A DNA stretch of 64,000 nucleotides from Omphiscola glabra (Eukaryota; Mollusca; Gastropoda; Lymnaeidae): assembly GCA_964017045.1 (NCBI GenBank), contig OZ024809.1, forward strand, positions 23,435,618-23,499,617, in the 5' to 3' direction. The notes beneath the pieces were generated by a model. It was not told the origin of the DNA. It worked only from the letters and a program-made list of their open reading frames with translations, and ran no database searches. A program made the translations under genes and the position numbers. Positions 1 through 11,115 of this stretch are shown here, piece by piece (the stretch's first letter is position 1; the number at the start of each line of letters is the position of its first letter).

Positions 1-3000
1 CTCCTATAAATCGTGACTACTATAGTCCATGACTCCTATAAATCGTGACTCCTAGAGACCGCGACTGCTACAACCCGTGACTCACATTGATGACTCCTAT
101 CGTCATTAACTCTCCACTCAGACTTTTCCTAATCCCAATGGTAGTAGATATAAAATGGCTTCGGTGATTATATGAAACATTACCACCACCACCCCCCCAC
201 ACACACACACTCTTTTTTCTATGTATTCTAAATACTTTTTTAAAAGTAGCTTTCTTTCTCTTCCTCTCATTTTTTGTTCAGTCCACTTTGAGTATATAAA
301 ATTGTACATATATTTGGCTCTCTCTTGGAAAGATCTGTTTACTTTCCATAACAAATATTTTTCAACCTATTCTTTTACGAAACTGTGACATGTATTTTCA
401 CCAAGAGTAGATTTTTGTATAGTTTCTCTAGGGATCTCCTAGACAAGTTGTCCCCCTTGTAGCAATTCCTAAAGGCCCCACCAATCGGTGGTTTAAGAAT
501 AATCTTGCATATAAATAGACTTTTAATGTTTCTTTGCACTTTACATAACGGGGGAAATCCCGTACCGAGAGACAAGCATTGCCAAGAAACCATGCTCATT
601 GAAGGCGAAACTAACACAAAATAATTCGTGTACTTTTCTTTTAATATCCACGAATATTTTTGTCGCCATAGAAATATGAATCGGTTATACCTTTTCTTAA
701 AATATTTCTTGTCCGGAGTGGTCACCCCAACGTTTACTACAGCCCATTTGATTTCCTGGTATTACTTTGTTCCGAAAACTGTATCAAAGCTTTTGTTTTA
801 TAAAATTAGTTTTTATTTTATAATATAATTTTTTTTTATTAATTTGTTTCTTCCAATCTGTGACCCTCAACCAAATCTTCAATGGGACACCAAACCCTTG
901 TTTGTAATTATTTTAGAACCACTAATCACAAAAACAACTGCCAGGGCTTGTTATTCCAAAGTCAAGTCCCTGGTGTAATTTATACTTCATCAACCAAGCG
1001 CTCTTAAACCCCAAGGCCGCGGCGAGACCACAATGAAGACCATAATTTCAACACAACCGATGGCGCTGTCTCGTTTAATGACTTCATTTGATGTCCTCCA
1101 CGGCTTCAAGTCTGGTTGTTTGGGTAATGATGACAGAGGATGACGCCGTGGCGATGTACAGAGGTTCGCAGACACAGGTTCTAAACGTTCATTCATAATC
1201 TAGCATTAGTTCCATTTATCAAATAGTTACTCTTTCATTTATATCAACGTTTCTCAACGTGGGGCGTGCGTCCCCACATTGGGACAATTTGAAGATTTAA
1301 AAAAAAAGGGTGGAGGCCATTTTGCATTTTCTTTAGGAAAAATAATCAGGTCTTGAAAAGAAAAATATGTTGAGGACGTATGTGCGAGGGGAGGGGGGTA
1401 TTAATAGGCAGGCCACTGTTATTGTGTGTGTGGGGGGAAGGAGCCATTACTAGGCAGACCACTATTTCAAATTAACCACTGTTATTGTTTGTGGGGTGGG
1501 GAGGCATGATTAGGCAGACCACTATTTAAAGTCAAACACTGTTATGGTGTGCCATTTATTGTGATACAAATTGTGTACGTTTCTCTCCTACATCGTTAAA
1601 TCACTAGGTCTAAAATGGCCTCGAAGTTTAAAGTTCAGCCATCTAAAGGGCAACATGAAGAGCTTTTGTTTTTTTTTAGTTCTCTCACTAAACTAAACGG
1701 ATACAAGGGGGTGGAGATGCAAACATTTATACGTGATGAGGTTGGGACATGGGAGTTGAAAAAGCGCTGGGAAACACTGATTTTAGAACCTCTGTGAATG
1801 GAGAGGAGAAGATTGATTCCTAATGTTATCTCTCTCTCCTGTCGGTAAAAACAAAACTTAAATTATTTCATGGCCTTCTTTATGATTGATAGCTTCCGCG
1901 TTTTGAAAGAACTCCTTCGCGCGAAGACCGGCAATGAGTTCAGTTTTGAAAATACAAAACAGCTTAACAGCGTCACAGCCTTGTGCTATGGAGCCTTATC
2001 GTCCAATGTCTTATGTATTGCGTGCAAAAAGTCTTTTTTAATCACTTTAAATATGCGCTTAAAAAATCAAAGATCTTGTTTAAAAATACTTAGTTTTTCT
2101 AAAGGGGAGAAATGTCACCGTATATGTTGAAATTTCATTGAAATTTGTAAGATTAAACTATTTCCATTACTGCAGCCTCTTGAATAGTAAAAATCAGTAT
2201 CGCTTACCATAATATATAAAATATCATATATAAATATCATATGTAAGTATCATATGTAAAATCATAATTGAACCTAAAATACCGATGATACAAAACATGA
2301 GGTTTCATGAGTGTCATTAGATTATTCTCGGTGAGATAAAAATGCTGAAAGAATGGGGAGAAGACGGTAATTATGAAGGATGTTGTGAAATGTCTTTTTG
2401 ATAGATGTGTTACTGATATTGGGTACGGTGGAAGAAACTAGTTCTGTGCCATGGGAAATGCCTGGATCCGGAGGTCCGTGTCGTCCAATGTAGTTTTTTT
2501 GGGGAGTGAAAAGGTTTAAAGAGATGACGCGTGTTGTGTGTGTTCCGTCCCGGAAGTCACCGAGGTGCACAACTTAATCAGAAGATGGACGCACCACGGT
2601 GCGGCCCTGTGCGGGGACGTACGGCACTGCGACTGAACGTCCTTTTAGACCTCTGATTGCTAATACAGAAGGGATATTGCCCTGGATGTTATTTTTTAAA
2701 ACTGCCCTCAAAGGTTACAATGTTGCCAAATCGACGCCGCAGGAGTTTAAATACCCTGCTAGTTATTTTGTAAGTCTGTTCACTTTACTGCATTTGTCAA
2801 GAAATAATTTGAAATCGATTGACTAAAAGTAACTTCACTTTTAGGAGTACGGTAATTTAAGATAAAGACGTCACTCTTTTTCGGTCAGAATACAAAATTT
2901 TAAACATAATTCTGGAGCCCACCATTAAATATCGTGTCATAATTGAAACCCAATGTATAAAAGGGTGTGGGTGGGGGGGGGGGACGAAACTTGAAACACT

Positions 3001-3068
3001 GAAAATCCTTACTCTAAGTAACTCATTTTGTTCATACTAGTTATTTAACCCACTAGTTATTGACTGAC
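1..3068. other. Left-edge intronic DNA, no exon placed
   Basis: By gene order this should be the intron after the 3,069-3,218 exon. It starts in a degenerate short repeat (1-110, variants of CTCCTATAAATCGTGA). It has an imperfect repeat of about 70 bp around 1,400-1,555 (AGGCAGACCACTATT) and a possible hAT-type end at about 1,247 (GTTTCTCAACGTGGGGCG). AT-rich sequence with short CATATATAA-type repeats lies near 2,218. Several open frames of 60-86 codons have no recognisable domain. I see no cyclase-domain exon on the minus strand. Confidence 0.5.
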
Positions 3069-3218
3069 CTTCGGGTGTGAGTCCTGTTGTACTGTACGGC
3101 TCAGTTCTCAGCGCCACCTCCTGAAAGATAATGGCCATAGCATACAGGTCACCTTTGTCAGTCCCCCTGTGGAGCAGAACGGGGTCACGCAAGAGTTCTG
3201 GGGCTGACCACAGCAAAT
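3069..3218 (-). CDS. Receptor guanylate cyclase, exon encoding the APE-like segment of the kinase-homology domain
   Basis: This is the last visible exon of the minus-strand receptor guanylate cyclase. It follows a CCTCAG acceptor and ends at G|GTCAGT, entering and leaving in phase 1. The peptide reads DLLWSAPELLRD, then GTDKGDLYAMAIIFQEVALR. This is the classic guanylate cyclase kinase-homology pattern (LWTAPELLR ... GDVYSFGIILQEI), with SAPE in the place of the kinase APE motif and the alpha-F Asp in KGDLYA. In this family the region is the C-lobe of a pseudokinase that couples ligand binding to the cyclase. The 150 bases join in frame to the exon at 4,888-5,044. The rest of the C-lobe, the coiled-coil linker and the cyclase domain must lie at lower coordinates or off the window; I could not place an exon for them in 1-3,068. 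Confidence 0.93.
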
Positions 3219-4315
3219 CTGAGGACACAGACAAAGATGACATTGACATCTTCTAAATGACAGACGCAATAACATGGAAAGGTGTGCCCCGGATAACAAA
3301 AATCAAAGGAGTTAACGAGTGAAATAAAATAGGAAAGCTATCTACTTTGACAAAACACACAGAATTGGAAAATGAACAGGTGTCAAGCGTGATTAAAAGC
3401 GAGACGGCAGACGACATGACATTAAAACAGACGATGAAAGCATGACACACAAAATGAATTTTTCAAAGATTTGAGAAGAACTTAAATAATTGAGATAAAT
3501 AGTATTTCTGAATTTTTATTTTGGCAGGCAACATAATTTATGATGACCACCAGGAGTTCCATTTTACCCGGTGCAGTCCCTATTTTCACACCCCCCGTCC
3601 CAGCGTCCCCTAAAGTTCATTAAATGTCCCGGTCTGTGACTTTTACAAAGAACTGCCTAATGTTTCCTACACAAGGACAAAAGCTCCCACTTTAAGAATC
3701 TTTTCTCTGATTAAAACAATTTTGTGGACGCCAGATCAATCACAGTTCAAAGTAGTGACATCTCAAACGTAAACTGGTTGTCAAATGCAATTTCATCGCT
3801 TCATGTCACAAGTTTTATGATATGTTTTTTATTAAGTCCTGATGTCCTAAGAACTATCCACTTATCTCCGACACATTAGTGTCTCATGATTATGACAGTA
3901 ATAATTACAATTGACTTGCTGATAGATGCCTCATATTTCTGACAAACGTCGAATGTGCCAATTTATTTTTTTACTTTTCAACACCATTTCAGTTCTTATG
4001 AGTCTAGTTAATTACTCACTAACAAGCCATTTATTAGCATTGAAAAAGTGACATGTTCAATATCAGATTCAATGTCGATACCATGCAGTATCGGTATTTT
4101 AAAAAATGTACACATGTACACTAATGACGACGTTCTTTGTCTGTCTTTCAGTCAATTTTCACCAACCGTTTTTAGCTTGTTTTTTTTTTTGGGGGGGGGG
4201 GGAGGTTAGGGGGGGTCGGGTGTCCCCAAACCCTCAGGTTACCCCCTGAAAAATATGGTCACTGTACATAATGAGATGTTCAAACATGGAAAACAAATGA
4301 CTAAACTCTCTTTAG

Positions 4316-4495
4316 CGGTGGTTCCCAACCTGTTCCCTAAGGGCCTTACGTGCATTTCTCAGGTCTCTGCGCTCGCTCCATCAAACTCTTAAACACCATT
4401 AACTTGAAAGACGCCGGGTAGGCCTGAGGTAATACCCAATAGAAATTGATGTTTAAAAAGGGGTCTCGGCGAGTTAAAAATATTGGGATCCCCTG
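4316..4495. mobile_element. hAT-like miniature element (CAGTGGTTCCCAA type ends)
   Basis: The left end reads CGGTGGTTCCCAACC; the reverse complement of the right end reads CAGGGGATCCCAATA. Such CAG.GG..CCCAA ends are common in hAT elements. Flanks are CTCTTTAG on the left and CTCTAGGA on the right, only a partial 8-bp target duplication. Length 180 bp, no coding capacity. Confidence 0.45.
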
Positions 4496-4644
4496 CTCTA
4501 GGATATGGCGAAATAAAAATCTTCTAAACAACGGTCACAAGGTGTATTTGGATAAATCCGCTTTTCATGAACACAACGCTACGTTTACACAGTCATCATT
4601 CATGTATTAGCGTCCCAAAAAGCAACCTTTGTATTATACATTTG

Positions 4645-4905
4645 GACCTGAGTACTAACCTCTAGCTTTATATTGTATCATTATATTTGAACCTTTTTAT
4701 ATTCAATTGAGACCTGAGTACTAGCCTCTAGTTTCATATTTTTATATTATATTTTGTGGACCTGAGTACTAACCTCTAGCTTTATATTGTATCATTTTAT
4801 TTGAACCTTTTTATATTAAATTAAGACCTGAGTACTAGCCTCTAGTTTCATATTTTTATATTATATTTTGTGGACCTGAGTACTAACCTCTAGTTTCATA
4901 TTCCT
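4645..4905. repeat. 114-bp tandem repeat containing the exon's splice donor
   Basis: Two and a bit copies of a 114-bp unit lie against the 4,888-5,044 exon. On the minus strand the motif CTAGAGGTTAGTACTCAGG is the real exon end and donor. It recurs with a GT donor at 4,771-4,774 and 4,657-4,660, and with a GC in the donor position (AG|GCTAGT) at 4,837-4,840 and 4,723-4,726. All spacings between like copies are 114 bp. Confidence 0.85.
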
Positions 4906-5044
4906 TCAACGCCTTGCACCGCTCCATGATCCCTGACACACCGTAATCTGTGATCTTCAAGACAAACCGGCTGTCAATCACACAGTTCTTCGATGTTATG
5001 TGTCCGTGATGCTTAAGTGGCGATGAATGGAGGTACCGGACTCC
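4888..5044 (-). CDS. Receptor guanylate cyclase, catalytic-loop-like exon of the kinase-homology domain
   Basis: The acceptor is CCCGCAG and the donor is AG|GTTAGT; the exon starts in phase 0 and ends in phase 1. The peptide begins GVRYLHSSPLKHHGHITSKN and continues [20 protein letters not shown]. In receptor guanylate cyclases this is the [23 protein letters not shown] block. The HRD Asp of active kinases is missing (HGH here) and DFG is replaced by TDYG, so the domain is expected to bind nucleotide without phosphotransfer. The last dozen exon bases and the splice donor are also found, repeated, in the intron that follows (4,645-4,880; see the repeat entry). Reading past the donor meets an in-frame TAG at once, so a missed donor would truncate the receptor. 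Confidence 0.94.
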
Positions 5045-6194
5045 CTGCGGGAAAAGAGAACTCGTCTCATTCACAACCTTCACAGTTGTAACAAACTAAT
5101 ATCAAAGCGGCGATATTTATGATGACCATCTGTCAGAAATTATACCAAACGTTTTCTTATATTCAATCTTAAAGAAAGAAAGAAGAAGAAAAAAAAGTGG
5201 CGAATTAGTTTCCTCACGTGCTTGACTGTTGTTAAACGGATTCTGTTTATCGGATGTGATGTCACAATGACTGCAGTTAAACGGATTCTGTTTCAACGGA
5301 TGTGATGTCACAATGACTGCTGTTAAACGGATTCTGTTTAATCGGATGTGATGTCACAATGACTGTTGTTAAACAGATTCTGTTTAATCGGATGTGATGT
5401 CACAATGACTGTTGTTGAACGGATTCTGTTTAATCGGATGTGATGTCACAAACCTTTTAAATTATCTTCTGATTAGAGAGTTTACCATTTTCATTTACAT
5501 GATTGATTTTGTGATAATCCCCCTTATTTCAAAGATTAGAAATCCTAATTTCAGATATTGCCCCTTTACTGTTTGGCCAATCAGGGAAATCAATCTAAAA
5601 ATAGTTTTGTGTTCATTTATATGTCTCACATAAAGGGACTGGTCGAGCTCTCATTACTTCGCGGGTCATAATGCTATATAGAACTGTTCCATAAATTCAA
5701 GATTGGAACAAAATTGATTTCCTACACACCACCCCCCCCCCCCCCCCCGGCCAACATTTTTTTCAAGGTATTTGTAAAACACTACAGAAATGAAATTGAA
5801 CACATCCTTGGAGTCTCCAAAAGTTAAAATACCCCAGGAGAAAAAGCTATTCCCAGACAAAACCGTTGTTAGAAGAGGTCTATAGACACCTGGGGAGCCC
5901 CAAAGGTCAGCCTACGTGAGGTCGCCTGGAGTGTACGTCCAACTGAACGAAGGAGAAGTGACGTAGGTTTCCCGTTTAATGATCAGACTCCCCCATTTAG
6001 GATGTGACGCGTGGAATTAACCTGATTACAAATGATTAATCTTTACGCTAAACCAAAACCGGAAGTGTTCAGCTGGTGTCGTCGGTTCCCAGGGGGCGAG
6101 TTTTTCTCTGACCGCGAGGCGAACATTTAACTCGTATGAACAGAACGACCAAAAGACCCGGGAATTCTACGACTGACCCATGACCATGACTCAC
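5045..6194. other. Intron between the 6,195 and 4,888 exons
   Basis: About 1.15 kb. It contains the 52-bp array, a run of about 20 C at 5,731-5,749, and otherwise unrecognised AT-rich sequence. Confidence 0.8.
5223..5452. repeat. 52-bp minisatellite with a CRE-like palindrome
   Basis: About 4.5 copies. Each unit carries AAACGGATTCTGTTTAATC followed by GGATGTGATGTCACAATGAC. The core TGATGTCA is one base from the CRE consensus TGACGTCA, and TGTGA..TCACA is an inverted repeat. It lies in the intron about 180 bases upstream of the 4,888-5,044 exon. Confidence 0.85.
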
Positions 6195-6371
6195 CCTGAC
6201 CAGGTCTGTCAGTAAGGACAGCTTGAAGTCCCAGTCCAACTTGAAGTCTTCGTTGTGTATGACATCATTGAGACTGCCCCTGCTGCAGTACTCCATGACG
6301 ATGGACGGTCGGACAGGGTCCGCCAGGAAACCGACGTAAGGGTTCAAGTTCTCGTGACGTAGGTCTCGACA
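6195..6371 (-). CDS. Receptor guanylate cyclase, hinge and alpha-D/E exon of the kinase-homology domain
   Basis: The 177-base exon (59 codons, phase 0 at both ends) has acceptor GATTCAG and donor AGG|GTGAGT. It encodes CRDLRHENLNPYVGFLADPV, then SIVMEYCSRGSLNDVI and LDWDFKLSLLTDLVR. This matches the family consensus for beta-4 to alpha-E: an RHEN element, a [V/T]EYC.RGSL hinge and the LDW.F..SL..D segment. In known receptors this lobe interface transmits the ATP-dependent allosteric signal. It follows the exon at 8,165-8,242 and precedes 4,888-5,044, both in phase 0. Nothing in it is broken, and base composition is clearly more balanced than in the AT-rich introns around it. Confidence 0.95.
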
Positions 6372-8164
6372 CTGAATCCAAAGGAAAAAACACATTAATT
6401 TTTTTATGAGCAATGAATTCCTACACACAATTATAACCTTGTTGAAATTACAGGTGCTTGGTACGGTTAACGGAAATTTTTTTAAAAGAAATTTCGGCAA
6501 CGGAAAATTGATCGACTGAAATTTGATCGAAAAGAAATTTGATAGAATCGGTTTTCTTTTTCAGTTCATACGTTAAAATTGCCGTCAAATTTATTTTTGA
6601 ACGCACTATACTATATAGTAAAACAAAATAATGCGATCGATTTTCCCGGGGACGAAATTTCTTTCAAACAGATTTCCGGATACCACTTGGTACACACACG
6701 TCATGGACATCATGGTAGTCCAACTGTTACGAAACGGTAAAATTAATATTTTGTCAAATATTCTCTGTTTTTGTTTTCTTTAAATAACCATTACAAAATA
6801 GGTATCTCCATATCAAATGACACGTCTAACCTTGCAACAATTTATTATTCATTTTTGCGTCCATTCTTTGTGTTTTGTTGTTGTTGTTTTGTTGTGTTGT
6901 TTTGCGGTGGTTGCTTTTCGTAAGTGTGCAGAAGATAAACAAGTTAAGGGGAGTTTTATTTAAGATACAATTTCAGACCAGAAAGCCTTAACGTTAAAAT
7001 GTTTGTGTGTCTCTCAGACTTATTGAACCAGTGGACAGCTGCCTCAGCCGACCAGTGTACAGCTGCTTCAGCCAATCAGTGGACAAGCTGCGTCTTATAT
7101 TCCTTGAACCGTCCTGTCTCGTAACTACCAAACAATGCAGTGTTCAATAATTGGTTCGGGTCAGTGGCGTAAGAAGGGGAGGGGGTGCCGTCCTCCCCGG
7201 GGTGTTAGTTTGTTTCTTTATCTACAGGGTTCGCATTTTCGGCCAACTGAAGAGTTTTGAGCATGGAAAAGGGCGGCGAAAATCTTAACCCGTCCCAGGC
7301 GGAACTAACCCTGGTTCAGTCAAAAAACATTAAGCCCATCATGCAGTATCATTTTATCACCATTTAAAAACACATCCACCTAAAAAGTATAATTACAGAC
7401 ACACACACGCAGTTAACGACATAATAAAGAAAATATATTTGAACTATTGGCCTGTATTGGATAAAAATATGTTGAAAAGAACATTTGTTGTGGCAATTTG
7501 AATTTGTTTTTAATTGCCATTTTTCCAAAGTGCTCCATTTGATGGCTGTAAAGAGGCAATTTAATAAGGAAGTCATTTTAGGGGAGTGGGTTTTGGTCTG
7601 GCTGAACAACAGTGGTGATCAAGTACATTAGTGAGACCGGGGTGGGGTGGGGAGGGGGGGAGTTATGAGCATGTGTTTTGAAATTTGTGCTTGGCACTGC
7701 AGACGTGACATCAACTGAAGATGTCAGTGGGTGCATGGATGGCTATGTGATTTTGATTGGATGGATTGTACTTTCATGAGCTTTACTGTACTTTCAATAG
7801 TTTCCATGGTACTTTCATGGCACTTCCGTAAAACTTTTCCGGTACTCAATGAAGTTTATGGTACTTTTGTGTTAATGACCTCTTCATGCCTGGTAAGATC
7901 ATGCAGTTGAAAACTGCACTTCTCTGGCTACTGATCCTTTTACGCAGTTGTTTAGCACTTTCAGGGGGTTGAGGGAAATTTTCTGGTCATGATCTTTTTA
8001 TACCAGTTATCATGAACAAGTTTCAATCTTTTCTTATTTATTTGTTTGAAAAGTTTTTTTAAACATGTTCTGAATTAATATTCTCTACCTTACTGTTATA
8101 GTTTTAAAAGTGACTACTGTGAGCTGACATTTGACTCTAAACCAACTATTTCGTCTGCACTCAC
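6372..8164. other. Intron between the 8,165 and 6,195 exons
   Basis: It contains the foldback MITE, one isolated hAT-like end CAGTGGCGTAAGAAGG at about 7,162, and a degenerate GTACTTTCATGG-type repeat at 7,765-7,870. The rest is AT-rich and unrecognised. Confidence 0.75.
6465..6685. mobile_element. Foldback hAT-type MITE flanked by an 8-bp duplication
   Basis: The two ends are inverted copies: the left has GGAAAT.......AAAGAAATTTCG.....GGAAAATTGATCG; the right, reverse-complemented, has GGAAATCTGTTTGAAAGAAA then TTTCGTC and GGGAAAATCGATCG. An identical 8-bp sequence, CTTGGTAC, sits immediately outside both ends (6,457-6,464 and 6,686-6,693). Length 221 bp, no ORF. A second copy is at about 28,655-29,386. 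Confidence 0.78.
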
Positions 8165-8242
8165 CATTCGTATAAAAGTCAGGAGTTTGCTCCTCATCTC
8201 AAACCCTTTGATCTCCAGCTCCTTGACATGGACCAGGTCACC
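8165..8242 (-). CDS. Receptor guanylate cyclase, beta-3/alpha-C exon of the kinase-homology domain
   Basis: A short exon of 26 codons, phase 0/0, with acceptor TTTTCAG and donor ATG|GTGAGT. It encodes GDLVHVKELEIKG, then FEMRSKLLTFIRM. This corresponds to the G.LVAVK block of guanylate cyclase kinase-homology domains; the Lys in VHVKEL is the expected equivalent of the VAIK lysine that contacts ATP. Together with the preceding exon it reads RFN|GDLVHVK across the junction, as expected for the beta-2/beta-3 turn. A 24-bp minisatellite begins about 280 bases on the upstream side. Confidence 0.92.
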
Positions 8243-8523
8243 CTGAAAACAAAAGCCCAAAGTAGATTGAAACGTTTCATGCTCGCCTGTTTCTATTTCA
8301 GTGTTTAACTCTTCATCTAACAAACACGTTTTGTCATTTTCATTGTAGAACGCTGATTAATCCCCCCCCCCCCCCCAGGTTACTGCACGCTTGTAAAAAT
8401 GGTCATCAAACAGATTAAGTGGAAACCAGGGAAGTGTTTTCCATAAAACTTAGTTTAAGTCTTCTTAACGCTCTAACCACCTTTAGCGCTGCGGAGAATA
8501 TTAAACTATTTCTGGAAGGGTTC

Positions 8524-8788
8524 AAATGTCATGTCAGGTGCTGTATCAAATGTCATGTCAGGTGCTGTATCAAAAGTCATGTCAGGTGCTGTATCAAAAG
8601 TCATGCCAGGTTCTGTATCAAATGTCATGTCAGGTGCTGTATCAAATGTCATGTCAGGTGCTGTATCAAATGTCATGTCAAGTGCTGTATCAAATGTAAT
8701 GCCATGAGCTGTATCAAATGTCATGTCAGGTGCTGTATCAAATGCAATGTCAGGTGCTGTATCAAATGTCATGTCGGGTGCTGTGTCT
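8524..8788. repeat. 24-bp minisatellite
   Basis: About 11 copies of a 24-bp unit, TGTCATGTCAGGTGCTGTAT plus CAAA, with scattered substitutions. Because the unit is a multiple of three, long frames stay open on both strands (CHVRCCIK on plus, TFDTAPDM on minus). I regard these as artefacts. It is intronic to the receptor gene. Confidence 0.92.
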
Positions 8789-8999
8789 TAATCACAAATG
8801 AATCCTAAGTGTGGTAATTCAAAATTTGATAAAGATTTTTTTTTTCCAAACGAAGTCATTATTAATTAATCAACAAGCCAGGGGTGAATACTACTGTAGC
8901 TTTAAAAAAAAATCGTTTAGAATTCATAATGTTAATTTATTGTTGTTCAGCCAGGTGGTACCAAGGACAACAAGTGCAACGGAAGAGTTGCATCGCCTG

Positions 9000-9030
9000 T
9001 TGCAAGCGTAAATATATATATATATATAAT
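9000..9030. repeat. (TA)n microsatellite
   Basis: A short TA run in AT-rich intronic sequence. Confidence 0.7.
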
Positions 9031-9245
9031 AATTATTTTAAAAAAACATGTATCTTAAAAGCCTGCTGTTGAAAGTTGTTTTGTCTTTGAAGGATAATTA
9101 GAAAGAAGGCCAAATTCATGTAAGACCTACCACTGCTAGTGACCATCATAAGTTCTTTTCTTCTTTAAATTGTTTGCAAATAAAGTATGTTTTTTAACGC
9201 TTGACAATTTATGTTAATGCATACGGCTCACTAACGGAGAGTTTA

Positions 9246-9512
9246 ACATCTCTGTATCAAACATCTCTCTATCAAACATTTCTGTATCAAACATCTCTGT
9301 ATCAAACATCTCTGTATCAAACATCTCTGTATCAAACATCTCTGTATCAAACATCTCTGTATCAAACATCTCTGTATCAAACATCTCTGTATCAAACAAC
9401 TCTGTATCAAACATCTCTGTATCAAACATCTCTGTATCAAACATCTCTGTATCAAATATATCTGTATCAAACATTTATGTATCAAACGAACATCTCTGTT
9501 TCAAACATTTCT
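9246..9512. repeat. 15-bp minisatellite
   Basis: About 17 copies of ACATCTCTGTATCAA, nearly perfect in the centre and degenerate at both ends. The unit shares CTGTATCAAA with the 24-bp array 460 bases away. It is open in several frames on both strands only because 15 is divisible by three. Confidence 0.93.
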
Positions 9513-9654
9513 GTCTGTGAATCATTCGTAACATCTGCAATTAATTCTACGCTAAGATTATGATATACAGCCCCCCCCCCCCACACTTTTTTTGTGTGCA
9601 AACATTCTAGTTCATTAGAGTAAGAGGTAACATGAGTCTATTTTTGAAGCTTGA

Positions 9655-9985
9655 GTTTCGGTGATTACCTTCTGACGTTGAGCTTTTGATGGTTGACTTT
9701 CGGCGATTACCTTCTGACGTTGAGCTTTTGATGGTTGACTTTCGGCGATTACCTTCTGACGTTGAGCTTTTGGTGGTTGACTTTCGGCGATTACCTTCTG
9801 ACGTTGAGCTTTTGGTGGTTGACTTTCGGCGATTACCTTCTGACGTTGAGCTTTTGATGGTTGACTTTCGGCGATTACCTTCTGACGTTGAGCTTTTGAT
9901 GGTTGACTTTCGGCGATTACCTTCTGACGTTGAGCTTTTGATGGTTGACTTTCGGTGATTACCTTCTGACGTTGAGCTTTTGATC
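9655..9985. repeat. 42-bp minisatellite
   Basis: About eight nearly identical copies; the key stretch is GATTACCTTCTGACGTTGAG followed by CTTTTGATGGTTGACTTTCG. Open on both strands (SKAQRQKVIAESQP on minus, MVDFRRLPSDVELL on plus) because 42 is a multiple of three. It lies about 150 bases downstream, in the transcription sense, of the 10,137-10,265 exon. Confidence 0.93.
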
Positions 9986-10136
9986 GCCGAATTTCAAATC
10001 TCGATGGTCGGTTTTTGTTGTTGTTTTTTGTCATTGTTTTTTTCGCTGTTTTTTCGTCCGGTTAAAATGTCTTGGTGAAACTTGTTGGTCAATTTTGTTG
10101 GATATGGTAATGTAGTTTTAACACTTGATTACTTAC

Positions 10137-10265
10137 ATTAAATCTGGCAGTTTCGGTATAGTCGCTTAGCTCATTGATGCTTGCCATGGAGCGGTTGGGA
10201 TCGGATCCGCGGATCAAATCAGGGGCGTTGTCCTTCTCCAGAAGCGTTGCTCTTGACTTTAGAAT
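10137..10265 (-). CDS. Receptor guanylate cyclase, N-lobe start of the kinase-homology domain
   Basis: A 129-base exon (43 codons, phase 0/0) with acceptor TTCATCAG and donor AAT|GTAAGT. It encodes ILKSRATLLEKDNAPDLIRG, SDPNRSMASINEL and SDYTETARFN. The position between the transmembrane/juxtamembrane exons and the VHVK exon, and the phase match on both sides, place it at the start of the kinase-homology domain. In this family the stretch carries Ser/Thr residues whose phosphorylation sets receptor sensitivity; there are several Ser and Thr here, but I cannot say which are used. There is no glycine-rich loop of the active-kinase type. Confidence 0.88.
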
Positions 10266-10689
10266 CTGATGAAAGATTATTAAAGAAATTGGACAGTGTT
10301 AATATTTCGATGTGTCGATTCCTCCATTTAAATTTTTGCGGTTTTTAAGGACAATTATGACTGAATGTTTTTTTTTCTGAGTGTACTGAATGTGTTGAGA
10401 TGCCTGTAGACATTGTTACAGTGATGTCTTTTCGCAATCTTCAGGTAATGGAAAATGGTGCCAAAGTCAATTTAATCATTTAAAAATGTCCATCTAAATT
10501 TCAAAATGAAAACGCTCTACGGATTATAACGTTTGTGGTTTATCTGTAGTAAGTTTGTGTTATATATATATATATTATTTTTTGGTAATTTTACCAAATT
10601 TAATTGTAAACATTAAGAGGTAATGACATCACTACTTAAATTAAACAACTTCTAAGAACAAAGTTTTTCGTATAAATCCTCAAAAAAAT

Positions 10690-11115
10690 TGTTAAATAGA
10701 GTAATGGGGCTGGGACTGAAAATTTGACAAGACAGCCATAAAGTAACGCACTTTATCTGATACCAATTAGTCCCGCCCCCCCCCCCCCCCCGCCCACCAA
10801 TAGCTCGCAAACGCACATTCTTTCCACGCCCCTGAACTATATTTATCTCTTAATGACCTACCCGCTTTTACACAACATATTTATTTCACCCGCTTTTTCA
10901 TAAAAATTAAAGAAAACTGTAAGCACCAATTGCTGTACTATTTTTTTAAAGAATTTCATTGAGCAGAGTTATCGGGAATGTAACTCCATGTTCTCCTTGA
11001 AAAACTGATTTTTATGAATTTTTGGGGGTGGGGCTGAAAATTTGATAGAATGTGTTGTCATCGGCAACGAGTCTATGTGCCAAATTTCAGCTCGATGCCA
11101 TTGCGCCACCCAGCC
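10690..11115 (+). repeat. Dispersed repeat, copy 1
   Basis: Shares an ordered series of landmarks with 14,850-15,285: AAGTAACGCACTTTAT; CGCCCCTGAACTATATT; AATGTGTTGTCATCG; TTTCAGCTC. Diverged, no ORF, family not recognised. A poly-C run interrupts it at about 10,777. Confidence 0.6.

Larger units (their letters stand above)
8243..10136. other. Intron between the 10,137 and 8,165 exons
   Basis: It holds three separate minisatellites (24, 15 and 42 bp units), a C-run at 8,362-8,377, a C-run near 9,571 and AT-rich spacer. Arrays make up nearly half of the intron. Confidence 0.85.

Noticed and set aside
61..117. Possible tRNA-like or promoter sequence at the left edge.
   Set aside because: Only a degenerate short repeat; no cloverleaf or A/B-box pair that I can support.
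2599..2826. Plus-strand frame containing ERPFRPLIANTEG, reminiscent of the PPFRP segment that should follow the 3,069 exon.
   Set aside because: It is on the wrong strand, has no splice context and the rest does not match; most likely chance.
3037..3249. ATG-initiated version of the 3,069 exon (MSMSSLSVSSDLL...).
   Set aside because: The first residues come from the intron 3' end; phase agreement requires the CCTCAG acceptor at 3,219.
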